From NCBI GenBank assembly GCA_017979445.1, contig CM030707.1, positions 18,117,086 through 18,181,085 of the forward strand: a DNA stretch of 64,000 bases. The letters run 5' to 3'. Positions within the stretch are counted from its first letter, which is position 1; each line of letters starts with the position of its first letter. The notes below the pieces were generated by a model. That model was not told the DNA's origin and ran no database searches. It saw nothing but the letters and a program-made list of their open reading frames with translations. Below, piece after piece: positions 32,466 to 43,729 of the stretch. This DNA is from Akebia trifoliata. Its lineage: Eukaryota > Streptophyta > Magnoliopsida > Ranunculales > Lardizabalaceae. The translations under genes were made by a program, and so were the position numbers.

Positions 32466-32905
32466 TGTAACAGATGTCTAAAAAGCATTACGAACAAATC
32501 TTACCCACTGTGGTAATTTGTTATAAGTGTCTCAAGGAAATTGAACAACTTAATAGTTTATATACGAAGGTTAAACTGCTAAGAGGTATTTTAGTGAAAA
32601 TCACAAAGGTTGATTTTGGAGTAGATCAAACCTTACCATTAGGTTCAGAACTATCAGAAAAAATGTAGTTTAGCTAGTAAGCACTCTGTAGTACAAGGTC
32701 AGATGGAAAAGTTGCAAATTTCTTGAGATTCGTGTCAGATAGTAGATTTAAATGGAGATTCTTATAGAGTGAGAATTTAGAAGATCCGAGGATACCATCA
32801 GAAATTTTGATGATACATTACAAGGAATGGTATTTTCAAATTCAAAACCTAGAGTCTAGATTTCTTAAAAAAATGTTATAAATAAGATGAAAGCCTAATA
32901 AATAG
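32466..32905. other. Gene-free stretch
   Basis: A 64-codon plus-strand frame at 32474 has no recognised motif and no paralogue in the window. Nothing else is seen. Confidence 0.4.
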
Positions 32906-32908
32906 AGC

Positions 32909-33017
32909 TGCTATTAACACACCAACTTTTTCTTGTAACACTCCAAACTATATGTAGACAGTTGTTTATTTTCAAAACGATTTGTGTGTTGTAAGTAAAA
33001 GTTGGTGTGCCAGTAGA
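32909..33017. mobile_element. Foldback MITE, AACTTTTACTTATAACAC family, copy 1
   Basis: The left arm TTAACACACCAACTTTTTCT and the right arm TAAGTAAAAGTTGGTGTGCC are inverted repeats around a short loop. The same family recurs at 54116-54212 with arms CACCCCAACTTTTACTTA / AAGTAAAAGTTGGAGTACC. Ends and duplication are not resolved. Confidence 0.6.
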
Positions 33018-33034
33018 ATCTCTCTACATAAAAT

Positions 33035-33312
33035 ATCTTGGGATTTTTCCCAAAACGTGTGCAACTTATGTCCAAATTCCGGTTTCGATACACTATTCAT
33101 TTTAATTCCCAAAACATGCATTTCGAGTGAATTTGTTACTTTTATAATCAATGAATTCGTTGGTATATCTACAAATTCGTAGATATTAGAAGAAACGAAC
33201 TCACGAGTTTGTAGGTTATAAAAATGTCAAATGCATGTTTTGGGAATTAAAATGAACAATGTCCCAAACTCGGAATTTCGTCATATTCAGCACACGAAAT
33301 GGAGATTCACCC
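33035..33312. mobile_element. Foldback element with a perfect 26-bp inner inverted repeat
   Basis: 33098-33123 and 33229-33254 are exact reverse complements (both contain AATTCCCAAAACATGCAT or its complement). Imperfect pairing continues outward: GGATTTTTCCC..CGTGTGCA..AAATTCC pairs with GGAATTT..CAGCACACG..CAAAAATC. There is no coding content; a single foldback element is the simplest reading. Confidence 0.7.
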
Positions 33313-33849
33313 AAAAATCTTTTTTTTTTTTGACTTTATGTTGAACAACATAAGTCATTCTTAGAAGTTACTCAAAAGTGACAAAAGTAATACAAATATT
33401 CCCATATTACTTAGGCTTACTCTGGTAGTCCACTATGCTTAGAACTAACTCTGTTTTGGTGGGACATTTGCAAACTGCCAACTATACTGAGAGGCTTGTT
33501 CATAAGTTCTTTGACCACCCACCTCATCAAGGACCCAATGTTATTATCTAGGTTCTTAATTTTAGTTGTCCCTACATTAATCAAACACGAAAAAACTCAA
33601 ATAAATCAGATTTATTGCTAAGTGTCAAATAAAAAATCTACGTTGTTTCCATGAGTATATTTAGGCCTTTAGGATTGTGTTGTTCAACCATAGAGGCTCG
33701 GGGTTTTCGAAATCCTAAACCCCCGAAACCTTTGATCAAGGTTTTGACCACCTTTGATGGGTCATAGGAGCACAATCCAGTTGGGAGTTTTGATTAGTGC
33801 ATTGAGAGCTTTGCAAGGGAATCCAAAAAAATTGATTTCTGTCAAGCTT
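33313..33849. other. Gene-free stretch
   Basis: No domain, repeat or RNA gene is recognised. The sequence is less AT-biased around 33660-33780 but has no long open frame. Confidence 0.4.
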
Positions 33850-35450
33850 GGAGCTGGGACCTGAGAGAGTTGTCTTCTATTTTTCATTTAGGATATTTGA
33901 ATCAGAGGTTTATTTAATGACTTATTTTCTTAAATAAGTATAAAATAAATTTCTTCAAGTACATATTGTACTTTATAACTGTATTATTATAAAAGAGTTA
34001 ATTTATGTATTCAATGAAATGTTATTTGAAAATACATTTACTTTTAAAAAGAAAATCGGATTTCCACATTTTGGAAATGCAATGTTTAACATTGTGAGAG
34101 ATTATTTTATCATTTCTTGTATATGTTGTGAATGGAAATCCAGGATAATTTTAATTCTGTTATCAAGGGACGATGGGCATATTTATTTAAATTTTTGTTA
34201 AATATTGAGGCATGTATGTATCCACTTTTGGGGTCAGGGAGGTTCCTTTTTATTTTTTAATGGTTATTTTGTAAAGAGTATTATGGAAATATAGAGATAA
34301 TTTGAGAATCATAAGAACACCTCATAGGTTAGATAAAAGTGGCTAATAAGTGATCATTTGTAGTCTAGAGTAGTCAAATGGATTGATACACGGTTTCAAA
34401 CGAACTGTTTGATATGTTCACTATCAATGGCCAGCCCGAGTAGGAAGGATAAATGGTCATCCAATATCGTAGTAATTATTGATCAACCACAAAAATCAAG
34501 ATTATAATTACGGTGGGGTTCCACACTGGGAAGTAGTAGAACATTTCATCCCAATAGAGATATAATCACTCGTGATTCTCAATACTAGCTACGGTATCAT
34601 TATACGTATATTATGATATTGTTATAGACATGAATAAAAAGTTATATATTTTTTATCCAATAATAGTTGATACAAATCGAACTTGTTTTTACATCGTTCA
34701 ATATTGTTACTTGTTTCTCTATTCTTATAGTTAATGCTCCAGAATTTTAACATTAAATTCTAGGGGATTCATGTTAGAATTTGGAGTGCTGCACCTGCCA
34801 TCCATGGAACTATACGTCGTGATAAATAGAAACACGATTGTCTTTCTTCCAAATAAGAATCCAATGGGGATTCTTTCATAGTTCTTCAACATCTCAACAA
34901 GTAAAGTCAGTGTTTTGGGCGAAATTCCCTCAACGTTGGATGAAAAAGAATGTGGATTGCTCTGGTTTGGGTAATCTTGGATTTTTGGGAGTGGGATGTA
35001 TTGCTATAGATGCCAAGGGTTGTTTTTTGTGTGTTGGAAGTGATTTTTCAAACTAGCTTCCAACAAATGGGTGAGTTTTGAGCTCTTACAATGGATCTAT
35101 GATTAGTTAATATTCTGGAGTGTAGTTTCGTGGCAATCGAAATGGACCCTATTAAAATCTTATTAGCCAAGTCATTGAAGTGAGGAAAATTCCCTTGGAC
35201 AATGGATGGGTGGCTGAAGATTTATTTGGATTGTTTATTTGAAATATTCTTGTTGGACTATCTATCATGTTTTCTATAGATGGAAATCAGGTTTGTGATT
35301 CCCTAGCCACTAATGCATAAGCCTTAAAAAATTGGGTTGTGTTCTATATGCCATCCATGCATGATTCCTTACTTTTACAAGGTGTAAATATCTAATTTTT
35401 TTTTTTATTCTTTTTCAAATGTATTGTCCCTGATACTAAGTAGCAGTAAG
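33850..35450. repeat. RNase H-remnant duplication block, copy 1
   Basis: Collinear with 54240-56880, and in part with 47030-47470. Shared words include AAATTTCTTCAAGTACATAT, GGAAATCCAGGATAATTTTA, GGTCATCCAAT and CAACATCTCAACAAGTAAAG. Two MITEs present in the 54-56 kb copy are absent here, giving empty sites. Confidence 0.7.
34838..35320 (+). pseudogene. RNase H-like (RVT_3-type) remnant, copy 1
   Basis: KSVFWAKFPQRWMKKNVDCS followed by GVGCIAIDAKGCFL fits the start of the plant RNase H-like domain seen at the end of LINE ORF2 and in related proteins (W..P..GW.K.NVD..., G.G..I.D..G). After frame shifts, GNQVCDSLATNA at the end fits the R.xN.vAD.LA..A terminus. Several stops lie between. It is probably a LINE 3' fragment; a host RNase H-like gene copy is the alternative. 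Confidence 0.55.
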
Positions 35451-35552
35451 AAAATAAATATAAAAATTACATCCATTTTTCATGATATTATGCTAAAAGG
35501 ATGTGTACCCCCCTTTAATTTTTATTTTATTTTATTTTCTTTTGATGGGTAA
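35451..35552. other. Short AT-rich link
   Basis: A (TTTTA)n-like run at 35518-35541; nothing else is seen. Confidence 0.4.
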
Positions 35553-35596
35553 GTCGGACTTGAACCCACGACCTCAAAGTTGCTTTGCAATGTATC
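35553..35596 (-). repeat. tRNA-like SINE head, copy 2, interrupted
   Basis: GGACTTGAACCCACGACCTC (a B box on the minus strand) matches 57021-57040. The A-box half is displaced by the family A SINE that follows. Confidence 0.5.
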
Positions 35597-35805
35597 GTTG
35601 ATATCCCCACCCTTCGGGTGAGACTAATCCCAGTCACACGCACCGCCCCCTCGGAAAGTCCTACATGCAACTGGTTGAGTCGAAGGTCAACCGGACCTGA
35701 AGGGTGACCCAAGGAATTCATAGCTTCATGGTGTTTCGAACACTTTACCTACCCTTCTTGAGGAGCTTATCAAGGGCCGGCTTGCCACAAAGCCAACCAC
35801 TTGAG
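35597..35805 (-). mobile_element. tRNA-derived SINE, family A, copy 2
   Basis: Matches 5199-5426 throughout: ATCCCCACCCTTCGGGTGAG, CCTACATGCAACTGGTTGAG, and TGAGGAGCTTATCAAGGGCC. It lies within the tRNA-like sequence 35553. Precise ends are uncertain. Confidence 0.75.
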
Positions 35806-36336
35806 GTTGGTCTAAGCCTATATACCATGATAATGTCTCCATGATATAGCAAGCTTTATTGAACCTGGACAAGATGACATGGTACAATCACCAAAAAAGA
35901 AAAATGTCAGTTCACAGGTTTCATGGAGACACAAAAAGATTCAAAAGCTCATTCAATAACTCGAAACCTCTTCGCCTTATTCTACATGTCAAAACTTGTA
36001 GAGAATTTGAGAGGCAATGCTAGGATAAAGTCTCTTTTTGTAAGAAATTTCAGCTTTTCTTCATGGTTGACTCGGCCCTGCTTGTTTAGGAGAGGACTAA
36101 AGAGGGTTTTAGCAGGGTTTCCATGTGGCTTATTTAGACGTACCACTCCATATTTTGGTGAATATTTGAGTAAATCCCTACGTTTTCACACCGATGATGA
36201 GGATTTTTTTGGGCAAAAAATCAAAGGTTTTTGACAAGAGGTTGAAGATGAGGGTATTTAGGTTATTTTATTACTCTTTTAGTGTGGACCGAGGTCAATG
36301 GTATGTCATTAACTTGAAAACTTGGGTATCCTAGAT
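35806..36336. repeat. Duplicated block shared with 57095-57660
   Basis: Collinear words: ATACCATGATAATGTCT, AACAAGATGACATG-like, GAGAGGCAATGCTA and TGTAAGAAATTTCA. A plus-strand 103-codon frame at 35923 is stopped at its fifth codon in the 57.2-kb copy and has no recognised domain, so I do not call it a gene. Confidence 0.6.
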
Positions 36337-36345
36337 ATTCACTAA

Positions 36346-36516
36346 GATAAATGCTGGAGTGACCTCAGTGAGGGACACATACTGTGGATATCTTGACATG
36401 GTGGCGCGTGCATGCCCATAGATACGAGTAAAACGCATCTTCGGATGTGTGAATGCCACCACATCAAGGTGTCTCCCATGTGTCCCCTGCTGAGGTCACT
36501 CTTATCAACACATCTC
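36346..36516. mobile_element. Mutator-like MITE with 9-bp duplication, copy 1
   Basis: 171 bp, flanked by ATTCACTAA at 36337-36345 and 36517-36525. Inverted ends: ATGCTGGAGTGACCTCAG at the left against CTGAGGTCACTCTTATCA at the right. It is palindromic through most of its length (GACACAT...ATGTGTC). The paralogous block near 57620-57650 has a single site and no insert. A 9-bp duplication is the hallmark of the Mutator superfamily. Confidence 0.85.
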
Positions 36517-36525
36517 ATTCACTAA

Positions 36526-37324
36526 TAAATGGAGGGAGTGTCTCTGAATCACAGTTTTGATGTTTACTAAAATTAGGGGATGGGAATTGGATATGGAAAA
36601 TATTTTCTGCTTGGCCGGAGTACACCTACTTTGCTGGTGGAGCCCATTACCATACCCAGCTTGTAAAATCTTTCTTAATGCCCCTTCAGTCCTATAAAAC
36701 ATGAAAACACATTATTGTCGAGATTGACAATTTTAAATCGTTGAGATGAGTTGTTCAAATGATTGATCTTGACAATTTGAATCGTTGATCTCAATGATCC
36801 CAATAAGAAGTTCTAAAGGAAAGAAGTGGGGGCGGGCGTTTACTTAGCTGAATTTGTTTTGTTTCTTCCATGCATCATGTTAGTGGGGTTAATAAAGGGA
36901 AAGCTTTGTTTTGTGTACTACTTACTATTAAGCACTTTTAGTTAGCACAATAGCAACTATTTGAGATTGACTAAATAGTAAGTGGTAATTGGTACTATCC
37001 TAATGTTTAATTGGGCTTGGGAAAAATATTTACGTCAATTCAGTTATCAAGCTATGTTGGGTTAGTCTTATGTTAGTTTATGATTTTTGCCATAAATCGG
37101 CATTGGAAAAGTTAATTTGATTTGGGATTTAATAATTAAACCATCTCATATTGATTTAGGATTTCTGATTATCTCAAGTCGGTTATATATTCTTCTACAT
37201 TTCTTTTTATTTTTTATTTTGTTTACGTGGTGAAAGTTACATATGCTTTTTTATGTTAAAATCCACGGTTTTGGAGTAGCCTGTTAAGCCGTGCCGTTTA
37301 ATTATTTTGATGTGATGGGTTTCC
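36526..37324. other. Gene-free stretch
   Basis: No supported gene. A 65-codon minus-strand frame at 36505 overlaps the MITE boundary and has no motif. Positions 36700-36790 contain a short inverted pair around GATTGACAATTT. Confidence 0.4.
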
Positions 37325-37515
37325 TCATAAGGAATAAAATCTATAAATTTTGAAAAAAGAAAATTTATTTTTCACTTTTGAATTTCAATTTCAAGTTTGG
37401 GGATTATGTGGAAGTTCGGTAGCCGTCCACTTTCAAAACATTGGATCAAGTTCAAAAGAAAGAATTTTTTTTTTTTTGTGCGCATATGATATTTTTGAAG
37501 AAACTGAGAGGGCTG
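37325..37515. repeat. Dispersed repeat D, copy 3
   Basis: Shares TTGAATTTCAATTTCAAG, TTATGTGGAAGTTCGGTAGC and CATTGGATCAAGTTCAAAAG with copy 1. It ends GAGAGGGCTGTAGTG, as copy 1 ends GAGGGCCGTAGT. Confidence 0.6.
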
Positions 37516-38044
37516 TAGTGTTTGTTTGCTGATTTGGTAATCCAGTTGAGCGAAACATCCCTTACCAAGACTTAAAATCTTATTTAGTTAGTAAGGAAAA
37601 TGTTTCAATTTATGTATATTCAATCCTCATTTTGATGGACTCACACAATAATGATCATCATGATTGGTACTCTATAACCGATTGTTTTCAGCATTTATTT
37701 TACAGTGACATGTACGGTTAAAGCCTTTTTTTCCCTTAAAGGGAAATACTAGTCTCAACTCTCAAACCAGGTTTGGCGTAACTGCTAACATCAGATTATG
37801 CAAAGCGACAAAATTTTCTAAATTTTTTTAAAATTGGTATAATTTTCCTAATAAGGAACTAGTGGATTATTTATTTATTTTTACTTTATTTTAAGTTTAA
37901 TTTTTTTTTTGTCAAAATTCAAATCTCAGAAACAAAAGAGGGGAATTTTGGAGAGGTTAAATATGATGGGTTGAAAGAAAAAAAAATTGAAACAAGATCA
38001 TTTGTATAATCCCCCACCACCAAAAAAATAAAAAATTCAAATTT
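37516..38044. other. Gene-free AT-rich stretch
   Basis: No domain or repeat family recognised; it contains A- and T-runs. Confidence 0.4.
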
Positions 38045-41000
38045 TTTTGAAATTTGAATTAGGACAAAAAGCTATTGCAATATCATTTAGAGAAAAAGAA
38101 AAAGAAAAATAGGTGGATGTTGTAAGTTTGGATGTCAAAGCAAATCTCATTTCTTTGGTTTGAGATTCAAGAGGATTTTTAAAGTCCATTTTTTTATGTT
38201 TTTACTTTTTATGAGAGTCCTTGATGGTAAAAGTGTGGGTATAGGTTTCTCAAGTTTTTTTTTCTTTTTATTCTTCTTTCATGCTTTAATGAAAAAATTG
38301 ATTAATTTTCCAATAAATTACTGCACTTAGATATTAAGCTTAGATTTACTTTCAGATAGTATAGTTGGACGATGGTTAGCACCAAAGGGACTAAAACTAG
38401 GGTGAAACTATTGAAACGGATAATTTTTTTTGTCAAATTACGTAACTTGGTATGATTTTTAAATATTTATGTACCTAGATAAATTTTATCCTCTCTCAAA
38501 AAAAAAAAAATTGTAGTGAATTTTTCTTTATACCTTCTTTTAAAATAAAAAAATATCAGTTAACGTAATTTTTTAAAAAATCAAACACATATAATAGTAA
38601 ATCACTACAAAAGTTTTTTACACTAAAAGTAAAATTTAGTTTTGAACATAAATATTCCAAAATCATATCTAGCTACATAATTTGACCAAAAATTTTATTT
38701 GACTATTTAAATAACCCATTAACCCCTTCACGAGATGTTGTCTAAATCAATTGCAGCCAACTAAGACGAAAAAAAAAAAAAAAACCAAAGGGCCAGATAG
38801 ACGCACTGTAAAATGCAATTGGTACTGAAGTGTGCACAACTTTATTTTGTATTTTTACATTTATGTATTACACCAACTATGCTTTTGTAGGGTGGTTCAC
38901 ATGTCAATTGGATTTGATTAGTCGACAATATTGTGCAGAGATATCAATATTTAGGTCGATTGAGCTATATTCTATTTGCCTTGGTTGCACAAATCTTTTG
39001 AATTAGAAGGGGATTATCGAAGGATGGATAATCCATTGTTCTCGTGGGCGAATTTACAGTGGGGGCAATTGGCCCTACAAGAATTTTAAAGTTCTATAAG
39101 GAGGTACTCACAATATATATTTTTTAAAGACATTTTATAGTGTTTGCCGTCTTAGAAATTTTTTTAATTTTAAAAAGATGTAATAGGAATTATTTTAAAA
39201 AAAAGTTCGGATTAAAGAATGCCCCCACAATTTTTATTTTTTATTTTTAAATGATTTTTTTAATAATTATTTAAAAAGAATCAGCATTAGAGAACCCGAC
39301 CCAAAATTTTAAAATTTGAAAGGATACTAATTATTTAAAAAAAAAAAAAAAAATTAGCATTAGATACATACCCTTAATTTATGTGAATATTTAAGATATT
39401 CTCTTTTTTCAAAATTGATGCCACGTGTCTTGGATCATTAGTCCCCTTATTTTTAGACGTGGGAGAATACTTGAGATGTCCCTTGTGATTTCCAAATGAA
39501 GACATGCCCTTCTTTGACTTTCTTGCCCCTTCTCCCCCAATTTGGACGCCCCTCTACATTTTAGTAATATTTGAGACAACCCCTAAAGATTTTTAACTGT
39601 TAACATTGCCCCCCCTGTACCAAAGTTACATTCAGTTAATTCAAATAAATTCATTAAAAATGGAGAAAATTTTGGGGAATATACAAATAATGTTTTGGGT
39701 TTCTTAACAAAAACCACCATCTTCAACCTTCTCAAAAGTCCTATCTTCCTTTTGAGATTTGAATGTTCATAAAAGTAAAAAAAAATTAGGTTGAAGGGTA
39801 AAAATGTTATCATATTTCACGATTAATTGATGAATCATTAGTTAATTCATTGATTTGTCAATGTAATTATGGGTCCATCATTCAAAGAGCTTTGTTTTCT
39901 AATTTTTTTTTTAGAATTTTGTGACTATGCTTTGACCTAGTCCCCCCTCCACCCACATATAAAACCTTTTTTTTGGATGATTTAGGCAACCCTTTACATT
40001 TTGTGAATATTTCGAGATGCCCTTGTACTTTCAAATTGATAACATGACCCATTTAACCTTAGTCTTCTTTTTTAGACTAACAAAAAATAACATAAATACA
40101 CTCATTGTCAACTTATAAATGAGCAAAATTCTTTTAAAAAAAATCTTCCTAGAGCAAGTCATTTTTGGGGTTATTCATCGTCCACTATAAACTAATTTTA
40201 ACCTCATCTTCAATCCATGTTTTTGAACCTTGCCTTAATCCCTAGTAAAAAAATTCCTATGATTTTTTATTAAAAATTCTATCATCTTCTATTTTCTTTA
40301 GGTTTAAAGGTTAAAATAGAATTATCTTAAAAGGTTGAAGAGTAGGATAAAAATTCTTACCCAAGAGGTTGAAGATGACTGGTTTTGGAAAGAGAAATCA
40401 AAGGAGTTTTGATTCAGATTGAAGATAAGGGTATTAGAGTCATTTTGCATTATCGTATTAGACAAAAGCAAGGTTATGGGGGGCAAGTGGTTGTTTTCAT
40501 GAACATTTGAGGTACCTGCTGTTTTTAAACTGATGACATTGCTCCCTTGACTTGGGTCATTTCTAATAGACTAAAAATAAAAGACCTAAATATTATTTTC
40601 TTCAACTTCTAACAAAAATTCATTCAATTTTCTCCCTAAACCAATCATGATTAATCTCTTCAACCTTATGGGCCAACTAATTATAGTTTGCCCCCATTGG
40701 AAGAAAATCCTGGCTCCGCCCCTAATTGTTCTTAAGAAGCTATGACAATTCATATTTGTTGTATTTTGTTGAACTTTTTGATTCAATCTAACATGGTTTT
40801 GATTTGGCTAGAAAAATGAATAAAAGTATAAAGAATTCATTACAAGGTTGTTTAAATTATGACTGCTACCTGGATAGGTTGGAGGGAAGACCTAGGCTCC
40901 AATCAAGTGGTAAAGCCCTTGACCCGAGCTCAACTCAAGCCAAGCATTGAATCTGAGCTCCTTAACTCAAGTTCAAGCTGAGCACTTAACTCAAGTTCAA

Positions 41001-41100
41001 CCCGAGCTTGAGCTTATAACCTTGGATTGTGCTTGGATTAGCTTTAGTTATAATTCCCATATCCCAATGATTGCTACAATCCTACATTTCATTCTCAATG
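38045..41100. repeat. Partial zinc-finger unit without the gene
   Basis: 38045-39034 and 40726-41100 together match the upstream flank of unit 1 (about 4530-6240), including GGATGTCAAAGCAAATCTCA, TGCACAACTTTATTTTGTAT and TTCTTAAGAAGCTATGACAA. The zinc-finger gene itself is absent. The 1.68-kb insertion 39043-40725 divides it. Confidence 0.65.
39043..40725. mobile_element. hAT-like non-autonomous element, 8-bp duplication
   Basis: 1,683 bp flanked by ATTGTTCT at 39035-39042 and 40726-40733. Unit 1 near 5680 and unit 2 near 19230 show the equivalent empty site. The left end CGTGGGCGAATTTACAGTGG and the right end, reverse-complemented TTAGGGGCGGAGCCAGGATT, share a GGGGGCAA box at the same depth. 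The interior has several degenerate repeats around GAATATTTGAGATG(C/T)CC and no transposase. The 8-bp duplication fits hAT. The MITE at 2380-2747 has similar ends. Confidence 0.75.
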
Positions 41101-41390
41101 GGGAAAAAAAGCCTTGTTCTGGCCCAAATCACTTATGTTCAGCCCACTTTGTCTTTACCTATGATCTTTTGTAGGGCTTCAACTTGGGCGGGTTGGACGG
41201 TAAACACAGGCTCAACCCAAGTAGCAAAATCCTCAACCCGACCATCGGGCCTAAACTCACTAACCCAAGCTCAATACAAACTCGATCTTCTAAAATCAAG
41301 ATGAGTTCAATTGGATTAGCCCAAGTTTGATAATTTTGGGCCGTTTAGTTGGGTTGGACTAGTTGAATAACCCTATTTCATTTTTATTAG
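40880..41390. repeat. GAGCTCAACTCAAG-type degenerate repeat, copy 2
   Basis: Shares the entry TAGGTTGGAGGGAAGACCTA and the CTCAA/GAGCTC words with 6095-6500. Two plus-strand frames of 75-77 codons cross it but have no motif and are absent from the other copy. Confidence 0.5.
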
Positions 41391-41810
41391 GAAATAAATT
41401 CTACATATAAAAAAAAAAAAATTACAACATTAAAACAAAATTACTAACAAATATAAATCACATACAACCTTCAAATCTACCATTGAGAGAATATTTAGAC
41501 AATCATAATAAACTGAAGTTTTACATTAATATTAACTAATTGTCCACAAGTTTTTACTAACCACATGTTTCAAATTAAAATCCAACACGTTTCAGTTTAC
41601 CTACAAGATTGAAGCTGACCAGTAATGTCAAAGATTTAGTAACACAAGTGTAGCAATTGGCAAACGACGACTTCATCGATTCTCGAAAGTTATTGATTCT
41701 ATCAAACTCAGGTTAATCGTTAATTACCAAACGTTCAAGAAAGGTGTTAAAGTATTAGATGTGAAGCATTATAATAAAGTGTAATGAGATACATCAAATC
41801 ACATTTTTAA
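41391..41810. other. Gene-free stretch
   Basis: AT-rich with an A-run at 41409-41420. No gene or repeat recognised. Confidence 0.4.
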
Positions 41811-41939
41811 AGATTAAGATAGATTTGACATGATCTATTAAGATTATATTTAATTTGTGATTATCTATTAAGTTTTATAAGATTAGGATAGATTTGACAT
41901 GATCCTTTAGGATTATATTTAATTTGTGATTATCTATTC
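41811..41939. repeat. Tandem duplication of a 60-69-bp unit
   Basis: Two adjacent copies of a segment starting AGATTA(A/G)GATAGATTTGAC and ending TTTGTGATTATCTATT, differing by a few bases and an indel. Immediately downstream is a TATA box. Confidence 0.8.
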
Positions 41940-41951
41940 AGTCATGATTTC

Positions 41952-42173
41952 CTATATAAACCCTCCTAGGGTTCTTGTTCTTAATCCATCGATTTTCTGT
42001 CTTCATCTCTCCAAAACAAAAATAAAACAACCAAAAGAGAGAGTGAGTGAGTGTTCCTTGAGAGTTCAATCTCTCACATAAAGAAGGAGAGAGATCTAAC
42101 TTATAACTCTACCTTTCAACTCGATACAAGAGAGGAAGCTTTTATCCAAAAGTTTCGATTTTGCATAAGCAAG
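41952..42173 (+). promoter_or_regulatory. Promoter-like region: TATA box, purine-rich leader, splice donor
   Basis: CTATATAAACC at 41952 is a strong TATA box. It is followed by an AGAGAGAGTGAGTGAGTG leader and ends at AAG/GTATGT (GT at 42174), a good plant splice donor. The 3' part is duplicated at 9790-9900. With the tandem repeat upstream, this could be a plant promoter with a non-coding first exon, or the U3-R part of a solo LTR. No downstream coding exon is seen. Confidence 0.4.
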
Positions 42174-42787
42174 GTATGTCCTTTGAAAAAAATAATTATA
42201 CTGAGTTGGATCATTAAGCTGATTGCATGAAACTTTCTCTGTCACTAAGTCTGATGGGACTTGACGTCTGATTTGACTCCTTGATTTGCTAGCTTAAGAT
42301 TTTAAATATGGGTTTGGTTGATTTTCGATCTGAATTTTCCAGGTGGACTCTACCGATCTAAATTTGTTTTCGCTAATATTCTGATTGACAAGTTTAATCA
42401 CTTGTATCTCGATGAAAAGCATCTATGGTTCGTACACACCTCCACATCAGCAAAATGCGAAATGAAGTCAATCTTTAAGGTCCACTTCAGCATTATTCAT
42501 TTAATATTTGACATGTTTTTCAGTTGAATAGTTGATTGAGTTTACTTGCTAATCAATTCTTTGCAAAATTTGTGGAATTTCAATTGCATTGACTTTTAAA
42601 TCTTTGGTGGTAGATGATTGATGAGTTGATTAGACATCACTTGTTTATGTTGGATTGATCAATTTGAATTGTTATCATATTATGAGAAACAGTGTGGGGT
42701 TTGATTGAATCCTTATTTAATAAGGAACCTTCGATTTTTCAAAACCGATGGTTGAACCGCAACAACTGTTTGCAACTAAGGAGTGAT
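42174..42787 (+). other. Intron-like stretch paralogous to 9885-10560
   Basis: Collinear with the region after the splice donor at 9.88 kb (GAGTTGGATCATTAAGCTGA, TTTGTTTTCGCTAATATTC). No coding sequence found. Confidence 0.4.
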
Positions 42788-42796
42788 TTTAGAAAT

Positions 42797-42971
42797 GATT
42801 AATGCTGAAATGACCTCAACATTGGACTTCACGTCGCACACACGTAAGTGTATGGGAACTATAGAGGCTTTTACTCGAAATTCAAGTGAAAAAGCATCTA
42901 CCTTTCCTATCCACTTTCACGTCAGGGTGTGCGATGTGAGGTCCAAGCTTGAGGTCACTCCAGCACAATTC
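42797..42971. mobile_element. Mutator-like MITE with 9-bp duplication, copy 2
   Basis: 175 bp, flanked by TTTAGAAAT at 42788-42796 and 42972-42980. The ends TGCTGAAATGACCTCAA and TTGAGGTCACTCCAGCA are inverted and match those of the MITE at 36346. The interior is palindromic (CTTCACGTC...GACGTGAAAG-like). Confidence 0.85.
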
Positions 42972-42999
42972 TTTAGAAATATTTCAAGATTTCAATGAG

Positions 43000-43729
43000 A
43001 TTGAAGATTCTTTCATTCTCATTCTTCGATTCTCTAAAAAAAAAAATCAAGGAAATCCTAGAAAACCTTAACATCAATTATTCTAGATTTGTATTAAAAT
43101 TTATTATCACATAAATATAAAAACCTACCAAAACTAAAACTCTAAAGGGTCAAGATCACTTGACTCATGTAAAAAACATACGGTCCCAACTCCAAATACT
43201 ATATTAATAAATAAAATCTAAAAATTTACTATTTATTTTTATTTTTTAGAGATCCTTAAATAAATACATAAACCTTTTTAAATCTTAACACTCTATATAT
43301 AATTAGTTAAATTAATATATATTAGTTAAATTAATAGAAATCAGTCTTACCAAATTGAACCTCGATCAGACTTGGTCTGACCAGTTGAGCAAACTTTCAG
43401 TTCTATGATCAGTCTGGTTTTTAAAACATTGGAGAGAAATTGAAAAGATCACTTGACCCTTAGATATAGTGTTTATTTTATTGAACCATCCAAGTTAGCC
43501 ATAGAAAAATGGATGATAGTAGATAGAGATTTTCAACTTAGGAGGGATGAGTGTCTAACACTTTCTGAATATTCCGTAACTAGATCCCTTACTCACGATC
43601 TCTGTCATAGACTTGACCCGAATTCTTACTCGGTGTCATCTTTTGATTCCTAGACCTAGAATTAGATGGTGATTCCGAATCCAAACCTCAAAGTTGATTC
43701 GCATCATGCATGCTTAGATTCATTCGCAT
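43000..43729. other. Gene-free stretch, partly shared with 10300-10560
   Basis: AACCATCCAAGTTAGCC, TTAGGAGGGATGAGTG and TAGACCTAGAATTAG parallel 10340-10520. The 66-codon frame at 43453 is not conserved there. Confidence 0.45.

Noticed and set aside
35923..36234. 103-codon plus-strand open frame
   Set aside because: The paralogous block at 57.2 kb has a stop at the fifth codon and further breaks, the translation has no recognisable domain, and the frame lies in a duplicated non-coding block.
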